DNA of 64,000 nucleotides, taken from contig NC_092668.1 in assembly GCF_032118995.1 (NCBI RefSeq), forward strand, positions 9,527,501-9,591,500. The letters are read 5' to 3'. Below, one piece after another: positions 11,601 through 23,179 of this stretch (positions are counted from its first letter, which is position 1; the number at the start of each line of letters is the position of its first letter). A program made the translations under genes and the position numbers. This DNA is from Asterias amurensis (Eukaryota > Echinodermata > Asteroidea > Forcipulatida > Asteriidae). The notes under the pieces are model-generated. The model did not search any database, was not told where the DNA came from, and was given only the letters and a program-made list of their open reading frames with translations.

Positions 11601-11837
11601 GCGTGCGTTCGATTAGCTTCCCTGGGTCGACACCGCGGTACTCATTCGGGTGAGCCCCTGACCGCGAAGAGTGTTATGTCACACTAGCCCTCTCGTGGTG
11701 ACGACATGCACCTCGGGCCTGCCCCAAGTGACCCGTTCCACGAGCAGGGCACTGTAGCCTGGGTGAGCCACTGGAATGACGTCGAAGCTATTTGAACTAA
11801 CCGGGGGCAGACCATGGGAAGCTAATCGAACGCACCC
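11601..11837. repeat. MITE with GTGCGTTCGATTAGCTTCCC ends, unit A
   Basis: About 237 bp, with terminal inverted repeats GTGCGTTCGATTAGCTTCCC at the left and the same word inverted at the right. Another full copy lies at 43016-43274 and a half copy at 38048-38117. No clear target duplication. Confidence 0.75.
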
Positions 11838-12704
11838 TATGTATCGGTCTATGACGTAACACCCTTCGCTGTCCAGTGATTGTGTTGACTTTTCGTCATG
11901 ACCTTGGTTGTCTATTTAGGCTTTCTAAATTCCTAACCATCCAAGTCAATGGGCACATAAACTAGGCACATTTGATAGAATAGGATACTCATTAACAGTA
12001 TTGTATACCACCAATACTATTATGACTGTAGTGAGATACAATGAAGTCACCATTACTTTATATAGCATGTACAGTTGTGATAACTACGGCAGTGATTATA
12101 GCTTTCACATACTCGACTTCCATTTTATCCACATCTGCTTTTCTGCTAAAACATCGAATCTTGACTAGTCCTTTTCATAAAACAATATATACACCGACTC
12201 AAGAACAAGAAGCGACGAATGATTCTTTATAATATACAATATCATAAATTACAAAATGTTCACATTCTGCGGTCCTTTCCCAATACTTTTCTCATACAAC
12301 GTTGTAAGAATACTGCTTTACGGTTTATATGCAGACTCTCGGCCAAAGTCATTGTCTTTTTCCTGCGTTCGTTTTATCCAATGTGAAATCTTTCGAAAGA
12401 GAATAAATCAAACACTCGTTCACCAAACAATCCGCTTCCCTATCATGACAGTAGATCCTGGTCAACTGTAAGGGCGCCCTCTTTTGAAATATACGTGTTT
12501 GGGATGACTTTCACCCTCAGTTTCTTATACTTGAAACAAGTAAATTATTCATAGTCTCACCGGGTCTCCTCGGCGTACAAAATCTCACGAGGAGTCTGCG
12601 TCATTAACTTGATAAGTACTTCGGGGAGGGATCTGCATCGTTTCCACGGCAACATTACACAGTTCACTTAATAACTGTCTTATTGAGGCAGACTCAATCA
12701 AGAA

Positions 12705-13732
12705 TCAGCATACCTTCTTCGTTGTAACCCTGGCACTCCTATAGGCCAGCGTTTGCTTTCCAAAACTGCTGACATAAACATCGAAGACGTACGTGGTACC
12801 CGGTGTTAGCCCGGTAACCGTTTCCGTGAGTACATCCCTCTCTGTATCAGGTCCACTAACAGGTCGGCAAATCACCTTTTCAGTTCTCTTTCTCATGTCT
12901 GGTTCGCGGCACTGCGTATTTCCCTCACGATTACTCTTCTTAGATCGCTTCTTCTGCCTATCTTCGCGTTTGTACAGGCAGTACTGCGATACCTCTTTCG
13001 TGCTAAGCCAAGCCAGAGTGATGGAATCACACTGTCGCAGATTTTCAAAGACTTTTATCCGTTTGTCAACAGGCAATTGGGGGAACGGGTATTTGTTTGG
13101 TCTCGTCGTGGCGAAGATTCTGAAGTGCGTAGACCCTCTGCGCAAACTCTTCACTTTGACCTGTATGTCGCCCGTTACTTCACGTACGCGGAAATCTTTC
13201 AGATCTCGGATGTTAGAACTTCTTATTTTGGTTCCATCTCGCCACAACTCAGCCGTGATGGATTCAGTGCAGGGTTGGACGGTGACCAGGACGTCCTTGA
13301 CCGTCTCACCGACACTAAAGTTGAATGTTTTAACGGGAGACGACCGACGAACTGACGATGTCCGTAGGTTACCATCCTTGAGGGCAATGTGCTTTCTTGT
13401 GGCTGGCCCTGGTCTTGTAATGATGGAGGTCCCTGTGTAAGCAATACTCCTGTTATTGGTCTCGTCTACCGCGAAAAGGTCAAAGTAATAGCGCTGAGCC
13501 GGTTCCAAGTTGGTGAATGTGTGCAGTGTCTTCTTTCCTACACATTCCACAATGATATCATCTTCCTCCCCATTGTCTCTATCCCGACCTCCTTTATCTC
13601 GTTTACGATCTCGGCGATATTCATCTCTCTTGGTTTTCTCGTTCTCGAAGCCAAATCCTGTATTGGGAGGACGAGCTGGAGGAGCATCCCCATACAAACA
13701 TGATTGCACACTGCACCATGTATGGTAATTAC
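12705..13732 (-). pseudogene. NDNF: 5'-truncated copy of NDNF (neuron-derived neurotrophic factor), unit A
   Basis: About 342 codons of open frame ending at a stop. The translation aligns by eye with the C-terminal half of vertebrate NDNF, a secreted glycoprotein with fibronectin type III modules that acts on neurons and endothelium. Matching blocks include YYFDLFAVDETNN, ATTRPNKYPFPQLP, TLAWLSTKE, the conserved Cys pattern, TETVTGLTPG and the C-terminal KKVC-stop (vertebrate RKFC-stop). Homology continues to NYHTWCSVQ (vertebrate NFKSLCAVE) and then hits MITE sequence at 13733, so the duplication breakpoint cut the coding exon. No N-terminal NDNF exon (signal peptide, first domain) is seen in the window. 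The frame has no internal stop, but without a head or promoter it is probably a non-functional fragment. Identification is firm; loss of function is inferred. Confidence 0.88.
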
Positions 13733-14055
13733 GTCTTCCCACTTGGTGTATCTCAACATATGCATAAAATAACAAACCTGTGAAAATTTGAGCTCAATTG
13801 GTCGCCAAAGTTGCGAGATAATAATGAAGAAAAAAACACCCTTGTCACACGAAGTTGTGTGCTTTTATAGATGGTTGATTTCGAGACTTCAAATTCTAAA
13901 TCTGAGGTCTCGAAAACTATATGTCACTTCAGAGAGAGCCGTTTCTCACAATAGTTTTTACTACCAACCTCTCCCCATTACTCGTTACCAAATTTAATAA
14001 GGTTTTATGCTAACAATTATTATGAGTAATTACCAAAAGTGTCCACTGCCTTTAA
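13733..14055 (+). repeat. Left-truncated MITE at the A/B junction
   Basis: Same TTAA-ended family as 2230-2590 but missing its first ~40 bp, exactly where the NDNF coding sequence begins. TTAA at 14052-14055. Confidence 0.85.
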
Positions 14056-14104
14056 AGATCAGGAATTCGCTTTCCTTTGATGTTCAACAACTCTGCGTTT
14101 GGGT

Positions 14105-14335
14105 TTGGGTGGAGTTGGCAGTGGTTGAGTAGGGTATTTAGGGGATGGGTTGAATTGGCAGAGGTTATGTACGGTGGGCAGGGGTAGGGTTGGGTGGGCA
14201 GGGGCTGGGTTGGGTGAGCAGAGGTAGGCTGTCCGGGTGTGCAGGGCTTGGGTTGGGGGCAGGGCCATGGGTTCGGGGCAGGGGTTATTATGCACGGTGG
14301 GCAGGGGTTATTATGTACGCTGGGCAGGGGATGGG
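14105..14335 (+). repeat. G-rich minisatellite, unit B
   Basis: Same array as 4193-4425 and almost identical in length; it directly follows the unoccupied insertion site. Confidence 0.75.
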
Positions 14336-14558
14336 TTTTATTATTTATTTATTTTATTTTAAATCTTCGGACATAATTCTTTGTTGGCAGGGGCCGTCCA
14401 GGGTAAGGCAAACGTTTTAAAAACTGTCATCAAAGCGATGTGCCCTCCCCTCCCTCCTAGCCGCACTCAAACCTGTTACGCATTTGTATTATTTTATTCA
14501 GCAGCCGTGAGATTTTAGGTGGTTACAAACAACAGTAACTTTTCACTGACTTTTCTAC

Positions 14559-14862
14559 TTTTTTTTTTTTTTTTTTTGCAAGTCGCCGGACACACAATGC
14601 CTGAAGGCCACTTCAAGGTTTGGGCTACAATTTTTTTTCCCGTTTCACTGTACTCCTTGGGCTGAAACCGGGTTATCCCTTTTACCGTTGATTCGGATGT
14701 AGGCTTGGGTATTATCAATCCAAAGCCTGGCCGGTAGAAAGCACGACCCGATCCCCAATTTTACGTAGCAAGTGTCACGACCGAGATTCGAACCCACACT
14801 CTGCTGATCAAACAACAGAGCTTGAATCCGGTGCTCTTGGTCGCTTGGCCATTACACGCCAC
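14559..14862 (-). repeat. tRNA-derived SINE, unit B
   Basis: Orthologous to 4661-4964. The A-box region reads TGGCCAAGCGACC here and in C but TGGCCTAGCGACC in A and D, one of the shared changes that group B with C. The DNA next to the tail is also altered (CACTGACTTTTCTAC). Confidence 0.85.
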
Positions 14863-15244
14863 AGTTGCAATATTTATAGTTTGTAGTTTATAAATAAGCC
14901 TACCTTTTAAACGCATACATTTTACTCTGGACTTCTTTAGTTGTAAATTGTTATATCACAAACTTACTAAGTTGAACTAATTTCAATCTCATTTTCCATT
15001 TTAGTCTGGTATATCAAAATCTCCCTCTAAATATCGGGTGCTTTTCAATTTCCCCCTGACTGGGCCCCATGAGGAAATAAAGAAAGAAAGAAAGTGCGAA
15101 CTTGTGCCTTTGAGTGCTACAGTTTATTGATGGAGAGATATAAATCATTGTACCTGTTTGTAGAAGTTCTACCAGGCTTCTATGAATGTGGCTTTGTTAA
15201 TAAGCTTTTAATGTAGGGAGTTTCTCGAATAACCTATGTGACCT

Positions 15245-15483
15245 TTATTCAGTGGAATTTTTTAGGGGTTTGTACCAGAAAAGTGTCCATACAATTAATA
15301 ATGCATTCTTGAAGTCCATGTAAACAAAGCTAGTCATGGTAGGTGATGCTGGGCAACAAAACATAAATACACACAATACACACCGAACGATAAAGCAAAG
15401 GAGCAACCAAAATAACATAAGAACAATACGGCAATCGCGGGAAGTTGGTTATGTGGACCCCTTAGATGGTTCGTGACGAGCAT
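15245..15483 (-). pseudogene. Hydrophobic ORF, unit B copy with 1-bp deletion
   Basis: Collinear with 5347-5586 and 25765-26004, but GGTACGGTGATG of A and C reads GGTAGGTGATG near 15338. This single-base loss shifts the frame inside the hydrophobic region. The rest is nearly unchanged, so the loss is recent. Confidence 0.4.
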
Positions 15484-15631
15484 TCCAGATAGAGTAGAGA
15501 GGATGGCAATTTTACTTACCTCTCTTTTGAGGTCCTTTCTCGATGGAGAGACTTACTAGTTATGAATCTCCGTCCACACCGGATCATGTTGCAGGAAAAG
15601 AACGCTAGCCAGCGCTCTCTATGTACATTTG

Positions 15632-15837
15632 TTACAAGCGTACATACAGGTTGCAGTACATACACATATACATGTAGATCGAAACGTTTGTGGTTGTGTG
15701 TGACCGCGCAACACCAATGGTCTTTGACACCAAGACTAGTATTATGGCTATAAGCATGCTGTAACCAACCCACAGCAACTGGACGGTATCAATGGTTGAT
15801 TCACTTGCATTACGATTGTCTGTGTCATCTTGAAAGT
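15632..15837 (-). CDS. Putative last exon of a single-pass membrane protein, unit B
   Basis: Same exon as 5731-5936, with acceptor, NAS sequon, helix and stop all preserved. In this unit the matching upstream exon exists at 17732-17896. Its donor leaves one base, which with the AC at the start of this exon makes a complete Asp codon, so the two exons can be joined in frame. The intron between them (~1.9 kb) is mostly CCCTAA-like minisatellite. Confidence 0.45.
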
Positions 15838-16511
15838 CTAACCGAATAGCAGTCAAGGAACGAATCCAATAATAAACTCTGTGATTCGTTTACAAATGCC
15901 TTAATAGTCTAGGCCCAGCATTTTTAAAATCGTGCTTGGTTTAGTACACCCCAGGAAGAGTCGGCTTTCGGTCATCAAACCGGTCTTATTGAAAACAAAT
16001 TAAATCACAGATCTCTTGCTTCAGCTGCTAAAAATCCTTCTCTTTTGCCGCCCATAAATTTTGGAGTAGTCTCCCCGCACCCCCCCCCCCCCCCCCAAAC
16101 ACCCCACATCTCTGCGCTTTGCCGATTCACTTCTATTTCCAACAAGCATCTGAGGAATCACACCCGGTTCCCACAATGATTGTTTGGTTGTGTATGATTT
16201 TTGTTTGCAAGTTGTTTCATCGTTTCCTTGTCTCTTTCTTCACCAACTGCTGTGGTCTTGATGAAATGGCAGTATATAAACAAAATTGTATGTATGCATG
16301 TATGTTTGTTAAAATATCTATGTAAAAGATTTGTACAGCTTTGAAGGTATGAATTTATGTTTCTTAAATATCTTAATGTTTCATTAAGGTTCCTGTTTGA
16401 TAGGTCGACTAGCTCTCCAAGCTAAAATGTACGGAGAGTGGTGGGTATGGCATCATGAATGTCAACTTATTTGGAAAGTGATTCACCTTATAAATGATGA
16501 GTGTAAAACCT

Positions 16512-17731
16512 CATAACCCTCATCTCAAATCAACCCAAACCACTAGCCTAGCCCTCAACCCAAACCCTATGCCCACCCACAACCCTAGCCATCTCCCCAA
16601 AACATAGCCATCAGCCTAAACCCTAACCCCACCCCAAACCCTAGCCATCAGCCCAACCCTAGACCCTACCCAAACCCTAACCCCACCCAAAACCCTAGCC
16701 ATCACCCCAACCCTAACCCAACCCCAAACCCTAGCCATCTGCCCAAACCATAGCCACATCCAAAACCCTAACCCCCACCAAAACCCTAGCCATCGGACCC
16801 AACCCTACCCCAACCACAAACCCTACCCCACCCCAAATCCTAGCCCTCAGCCCAAACCCCATACCCACACGCCAAACCCTAACCCCACCCAAACCCTAGC
16901 CATTACCCCAACCCTAGCCATCAACCCCAACCATACCCCAACCACAAACCCTACCCCACCCCAAACCCTAGCCCTCAGCCCAAACCCAAACCCCACCCTA
17001 AACCCTAGCCATCACCCCAAACCCTAGCCATCACCCCCAAACTCTAACCCCACCCAAACCCTAGCCCCACCAAAACCCTAGCCATCACCCCCAAACTCTA
17101 ACCCCACCCCCAAACCCTAGCCCTCAGCCAAAACCCTATACCCACACGCCAAACCCTAACCCCACCCAAACCCTAGCCATTACCCCAACCCTAGCCATCA
17201 ACCCCAACCATACCCCAACCACAAACCCTACCCCACCCCAAACCCTAGCCCTCAGCCCAAACCCAAACCCCACCCTAAACCCTAGCCATCACCCCAAACC
17301 CTAGCCATCACCCCCAAACTCTAACCCCACCCAAACCCTAGCCCCACCAAAACCCTAGCCATCACCCCCAAACTCTAACCCCACCCCAAACCCTAGCCCT
17401 CAGCCAAAACCCTATACCCACACGCCAAACCCTAACCCCACCCAAACCCTAGCCATTACCCCAACCCTAGCCATCAACCCCAACCATACCCCAACCACAA
17501 ACCCTACCCCACCCCAAACCCTAGCCCTCAGCCCAAACCCAAACCCCACCCTAAACCCTAGCCATCACCCCAAACCCTAGCCATCACCCCCAAACTCTAA
17601 CCCCACCCAAACCCTAGCCCCACCAAAACCCTAGCCATCACCCTAAAAACTAGCCATCAGCCCCAACCATCCCCCACCCCAAACCCTACTACCCCCACCC
17701 CAAACCCTACTACCCCCACCCCAAACCTTAC
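16512..17731. repeat. Degenerate CCCTAA-like minisatellite, unit B (full length)
   Basis: About 1.2 kb. The marker AACTCTAACCCCACCC recurs near 17041, 17318 and 17594, giving a higher-order period of about 276-277 bp. The minus strand is G-rich (GGGTTTGGGG, CTAGGG). The array runs right up to the splice donor of the exon at 17732-17896. Confidence 0.88.
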
Positions 17732-17896
17732 CCCCACCTGAACACAAGGTAAGATAATACCCATTGGAATGATGGTCTTTGGTAAAACATGAATCCATCG
17801 CGAACGCGGCTTTACTGTCCCGGTCTATATACAGGTTACCGGTTTTTGGTAACTCGGCTGCTTGTACTAGTTCGTATTCACCATCTGCCCCTTTCA
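17732..17896 (-). CDS. Putative extracellular exon of unknown membrane protein, unit B
   Basis: On the minus strand, an AG (ATAG) precedes about 54 open codons that end at GGGG/GTAAGG, a good donor. The peptide (for example DGEYELVQAAELPKTG, and further on FAMDSCFTKDHH) has two Cys and a soluble composition with ordinary codon use. The donor phase matches the acceptor phase of 15632-15837. The open frame continuing past the donor into Gly-Trp-Gly repeats is simply the minisatellite. I do not recognise the family, and upstream exons were not identified. Confidence 0.42.
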
Positions 17897-20292
17897 CTAT
17901 GTCCTACTTGCGTTCAACATAAAGACTAAACCGTAGTGTCGGAAATGAAAATCACAGTCATTTGCCCCTCATCAGAATGCACGCTTTGCAGCCAAAGAGC
18001 ACAAGAGTGTCTGTATATACGAGGCAACTAATACTAAAATCTGCTACCTTGCTCTGAACATTAATTAGGTATAAATTATTATGTGTCTAGCGTTTAAAGT
18101 GTTATACTTATACTTATACTTTAAATGTGTTGCTCTTTATGAGTTTGATTATCAGCTTCAATGTTCATAAGATAGAATCATTACATTCGGAATTGAGTTT
18201 AATGTTTTAATGTATTGTGGATAACAAAGTTAAGTATGCCTTCAATGGAAACATTAAATACTATTAAGTACTTTTAATGCAAAATGTTTAAACGTTTAAA
18301 CAATGTTTTACCTTAAATGTCTTTATATATTTACATGTGTACGTTATGAATGGGAAAACAGAAAATTACACAAAAAAACTCGGTTTAGAACTGACTCATT
18401 TTTATACATCAAATCCTTGTCAATAATATTAACACAAAAGCTTTTTTTTCAAAAAAGTCTCTGGACAAAATTAAATAATTATTTGAATAATTAATTGAAG
18501 TTCTATGTGAAGCAAAGCCGGCTAAACTTTTGATCTTATTTCGATATCAAGGTATAACATTGACAGGATGTATGAGTCAACAAAAACCTGTCGGACCTCA
18601 ACATTTCAATCGGTCGTCATTTTAAAATCTACTTCTTAAAAATGTACTTTGGATCAGTTTGAGTTTATTTACACAATGAAGAATGATACAAACACTAACA
18701 ATGCTGGAACATAATGTTTAACGAAAAGATATCAGCGCGTTAGAAAATATTTGAACTTTTTGTCAATAACTCAAAGGGTCAGAGCAACGTTTTGTTCCAC
18801 TGGAGGTTTTAGAACTAATTCCGTAATTTGGTTTTGTTGTCACATGCTTTGTCTAGTAAAACCTTTATTTCCGTTTTAGGCAGTCCACAAGCTGACTTGT
18901 AGTGTGAACTTTAACCCTACCATGATTATATGTGGGAGGGGCACATTTTTAAACTTGGTTAGTTATTTTGTTGTAAGTAATTTTAGTATAAAAATTGACT
19001 GCCACTAAAAAAAACACCTGCAAAACACAGTCACTATATGGTTTATAGACATGGATTTGTACATGGAACAACTTTAATGTAATCCAATGTGATATTTAAA
19101 ATGGGACAGAAATGATAAGTTTTTACATTGGAACTTCAACTCTGATCAAAATTGTTTCACATAATCTCCCTAAGATAAAGGTCATCATTGTCTAAAAGTC
19201 TAAAGCAAACTTTTGAAATTCTGATCTTATCACATTTACAACCAAAAATCGTACTAAAGTTGGCTTTTTTATTCTATAACAAGCCTGCCAAAAGACAAAA
19301 TAACATGTCAATGTATTCTGCAGAATACTTAAAAGTACATTGTACATAATACATGCATAATTATTAAAGCATATGTTACGTGTGATTACATCAGATATAC
19401 CATTAATTACGTTCAACCATTATGTCCAACCCACGCTGTCCTAACCGTTACCTCCGACCCATTGTGTCCAACCAAGATGTCCGACCCAACACATTTATTA
19501 TGCCCCGATAAATGTTGCACTTCATATTCATTTATTTTGTTAACTCCAATTGTCCGACAGGTTTTGTCGGTACAATTTTCATGCACATATCAGCGATTTG
19601 AAGCACATCCCACCACGGATCAACCCTTGACAAGTAGGCATAGGCCGACAGCAAACTGCTGGCAAGAGGTAGCCGGGCAGAATTAGTTACAGTATCTTAC
19701 AAAAACTATTATGAATCCATCTTTATCTTGAGGACATGGTACTGCCTCAAATCTGCAACGAAAACATTGAAGAAACAGTTCACCAAACTGTGCCCAATTT
19801 CATAAAGCTGTTAAAAGCAGAAAATACTGCTTGACTAACTTCTTTGCCTAGCAAAAATTTAGTGGGGCACCAGCCACAGCAAAGAAAACTTAACGTAATT
19901 TTGGCTGTTAACCTGTTTTTGCTAATCAATACTTTTCTGTGCTTAGCAGGTTGTTGTGCTTGAAGGCTTTATTAAATTGGGCCCCGTTTACTGACTTGTA
20001 AACCATCTCTAATTGCAGACTCAACGCATTGCGGTCAAACATAATGTTCTATCTCACCTCCCCAGATTGATCTTCACCATTTTAATTCAACGTTTTTAAT
20101 TTTAATGTTTGAGTTTCTGTGAAAAGGTACAAGATATGCAAGTGGTTGAGAAACAATATTTTGTTTGGCGATAACGAGGAGAAAGGCTTCCACCTTTAAA
20201 ACATATTTTGTGTCAGACCTTGTACATAATTCAATGGGAGATTTGGGAACGATAGGTGGCAGCAGACTTACCAGGTAAATTGTCATTACTTA
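17897..20292. other. Spacer of unit B, no gene recognised
   Basis: Counterpart of 7429-9832 with only scattered substitutions (for example CTATTAAG inserted near 18262 and G to C at 18738). Nothing further seen. Confidence 0.55.
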
Positions 20293-20421
20293 GGCCGTGT
20301 CCGAAACGGCGACTTCGGCTACAGCTACGGCTAGATCGCGCGCGTCTGCCTATTCTTCAACACTGACAGACGCGCTGATTTAGACGTAGCTGTAGCCGAA
20401 GTCGTCGTTTCGGACACGGCC
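20293..20421. repeat. Palindromic TTA-flanked MITE, unit B
   Basis: Identical in structure to 9833-9961, with both TTA flanks intact. Confidence 0.85.
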
Positions 20422-20517
20422 TTACATAGTATTGAGCCTGCGCACCTCGCCGAGAACAATGGAATTTTAAACCTGGTAAGTCTTCTGTCACCAAGCGTCC
20501 CAAATGTTCTCTATTGC

Positions 20518-20859
20518 TGGTTCGCGGTGTTGGTTCACAGTTAGCTGGTCCGCGGTTAGCTGGTTTGATATTAGCTGGTTTGCGGTTAGCTGGTTTGATA
20601 TTAGCTGGTTCGCGGTTAGCTGGTTTGAGATTAGATGGTTCGCGGTTAGCTGGTTTGATATTAGCTGGTTCGCGGTTAGCTGGTTTGAGATTAGCTGGTT
20701 CGCGGTTAGCTGGTTTGAGATTAGCTGGTTCGCGGTTAGCTGGTTTGAGATTAGATGGTTCGCGGTTAGCTGGTTTGATATCAGCTGGTTCGCGGTTAGC
20801 TGGTTTGATATTAGCTGGTTCGCGGTAAGCTGGATTGAGGTTAACTGGCTCGCGGTTGG
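20518..20859. repeat. 15-bp minisatellite, unit B
   Basis: One 15-mer longer than the A array, and variant order differs (more CGCGG/TTTGAGA pairs), showing local gain and loss of repeat units after the duplication. Confidence 0.9.
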
Positions 20860-23179
20860 CACCCATTTCACATTTTCAAAACAAACTATAACATATAGAA
20901 AGACTAAGTTCCAAAGGTTTTTCTAAAGTTTTGGATGACATGATGGCTACGCCACACAGGTCAATACAAACAATAATAACACCCTCTGGTATCAGGATAT
21001 CCAACAAACACCCAGTCAATTGAAGTCATATTATTCAAACATCAATGCATACTTATAACTTTTTCATTTTTAAAATTTGCACACTTTTTACATTAAAAAC
21101 AAGGTGATTACGTTTACAAAATATACTTTTTAAACATGCCAGGTTTAAGTTCGCAATTGAGATTCCGTAGGACTTAATCGTCTCTTTCATAAGGCGTTTA
21201 AAATCCAACAACAACAAAAACAACAACAATAATAAAACAAAACAAACAACAACAACAACAACGAATCCGAATAGAACAAAATTACTGGCCACAAAAAGGA
21301 TTGATTAACTGAAGTCGAAGTCTTGCAGGCCGCATTTCATACACATTTTATTATAAATTACGATCATTTTCAAAGAATACAAATTTGAAATTTACAAAAA
21401 GCCGTTTTAGACCGATGAAAAATGTATTGATGGTCTGGTTAAACAAAGGAAAATCACAAACAAACAAACGTCGGAATCATCTTTGGATACCTAAACTAAA
21501 AAATATAAATTTTTAAATAACAATAAAGCAAAATTAATGAGGAGAACTTATACAAAAAAGAATAATGAATGAATTTGACAAAACCATTGGGTGCTTCGAA
21601 AAAATATACACATTTACAAATTGTAAGTATAGTGCAAGTTAAGCAGTCAGCATAATGCACGATACATTAATACTATTTACATAAAGCGGTTCCAGAACTT
21701 GTTGTTGGTGCCTTAATTTTAACTAAATTAATTTTCAAACCTGATCCCTGTTTTAGTAGTATACATTATGCTTATTCATTGTCAAGTATTTGAAGTTTGC
21801 TGTGAAGGATGATTCGGTAATGCAATTATAACAGTCTCATGACATGTACTCAGTCAGGCACTTGGCTCACAATCGAGTTATGAGCCAAGTTACATTGTCT
21901 TATTAGAGCTTTAGTCTGGTGACCAGTGCATGATCGGGTATGACGTCTTTGAAACAGTTTCCTTTGGGTTAGTAATAATGTGCGTTTGTTGAGCTCAACA
22001 AACGATTATACGGATGTATACTACAGGCATGGCATTATCCCCTTTGCAATGATACCCAATTAATCACCAGTTTATGCGTGCGTTCGATTAGCTTCCCTGG
22101 GTCGACACCGCGGTACTCATTCGGGTGAGCCCCTGACCGCGAAGAGTGTTATGTCACACTAGCCCTCTCGTGGTGACGACATGCACCTCGGGCCTGCCCC
22201 AAGTGACCCGTTCCACGAGCAGGGCACTGTAGCCTGGGTGAGCCACTGGAATGACGTCGAAGCTATTTGAACTAACCGGGGGCAGACCATGGGAAGCTAA
22301 TCGAACGCACCCTATGTATCGGTCTATGACGTAACACCCTTCGCTGTCCAGTGATTGTGTTGACTTTTCGTCATGACCTTGGTTGTCTATTTAGGCTTTC
22401 TAAATTCCTAACCATCCAAGTCAATGGGCACATAAACTAGGCACATTTGATAGAATAGGATACTCATTAACAGTATTGTATACCACCAATACTATTATGA
22501 CTGTAGTGAGATACAATGAAGTCACCATTACTTTATATAGCATGTACAGTTGTGATAACTGCGGCAGTGATTATAGCTTTCACATACTCGACTTCCATTT
22601 TATCCACATCTGCTTTTCTGCTAAAACATCGAATCTTGACTAGTCCTTTTCATAAAACAATATATACACCGACTCAAGAACAAGAAGCGACGAATGATTC
22701 TTTATAATATACAATATCATAAATTACAAAATGTTCACATTCTGCGGTCCTTTCCCAATACTTTTCTCATACAACGTTGTAAGAATACTGCTTTACGGTT
22801 TATATGCAGACTCTCGGCCAAAGTCATTGTCTTTTTCCTGCGTTCGTTTTATCCAATGTGAAATCTTTCGAAAGAGAATAAATCAAACACTCGTTCACCA
22901 AACAATCCGCTTCCCTATCATGACAGTAGATCCTGGTCAACTGTAAGGGCGCCCTCTTTTGAAATATACGTGTTTGGGATGACTTTCACCCTCAGTTTCT
23001 TATACTTGAAACAAGTAAATTATTCATAGTCTCACCGGGTCTCCTCGGCGTACAAAATCTCACGAGGAGTCTGCGTCATTAACTTGATAAGTACTTCGGG
23101 GAGGGATCTGCATCGTTTCCACGGCAACATTACACAGTTCACTTAATAACTGTCTTATTGAGGCAGACTCTATCAAGAA
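20860..23179. other. Spacer of unit B with one MITE, no gene recognised
   Basis: Counterpart of 10386-12704. It probably includes the old 3' flank of NDNF. Apart from the MITE at 22076-22312 I see only AT-rich spacer and CAA-type short tandem runs. Confidence 0.5.
22076..22312. repeat. MITE with GTGCGTTCGATTAGCTTCCC ends, unit B
   Basis: Orthologous to 11601-11837 and essentially unchanged. Confidence 0.75.

Larger units (their letters stand above)
2270..13732. repeat. Tandem segmental duplication, unit A
   Basis: 11,463 bp. Collinear with B (13733-24227) and C (24228-31490) at roughly 1% visible divergence. The left edge is inside a MITE and the right edge is inside the NDNF coding fragment. 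Differences private to A are the 1,544-bp insertion 2640-4183, a deletion that removes most of the CCCTAA-like minisatellite plus the next exon (near 7420), and a few small changes such as ATCGGG at 5689 where B and C have an extra TGTTG. B and C share derived changes against A, so A split off first. Confidence 0.93.

Noticed and set aside
12041-12232. 63-codon plus-strand ORF with a hydrophobic start (repeated at 22516-22707)
   Set aside because: Present in two copies only because the segment is duplicated. It lies in the AT-rich region behind the NDNF fragment, with no further support.
12793-13440. 215-codon plus-strand ORF opposite the NDNF fragment
   Set aside because: Antisense shadow of the recognisable NDNF coding sequence.
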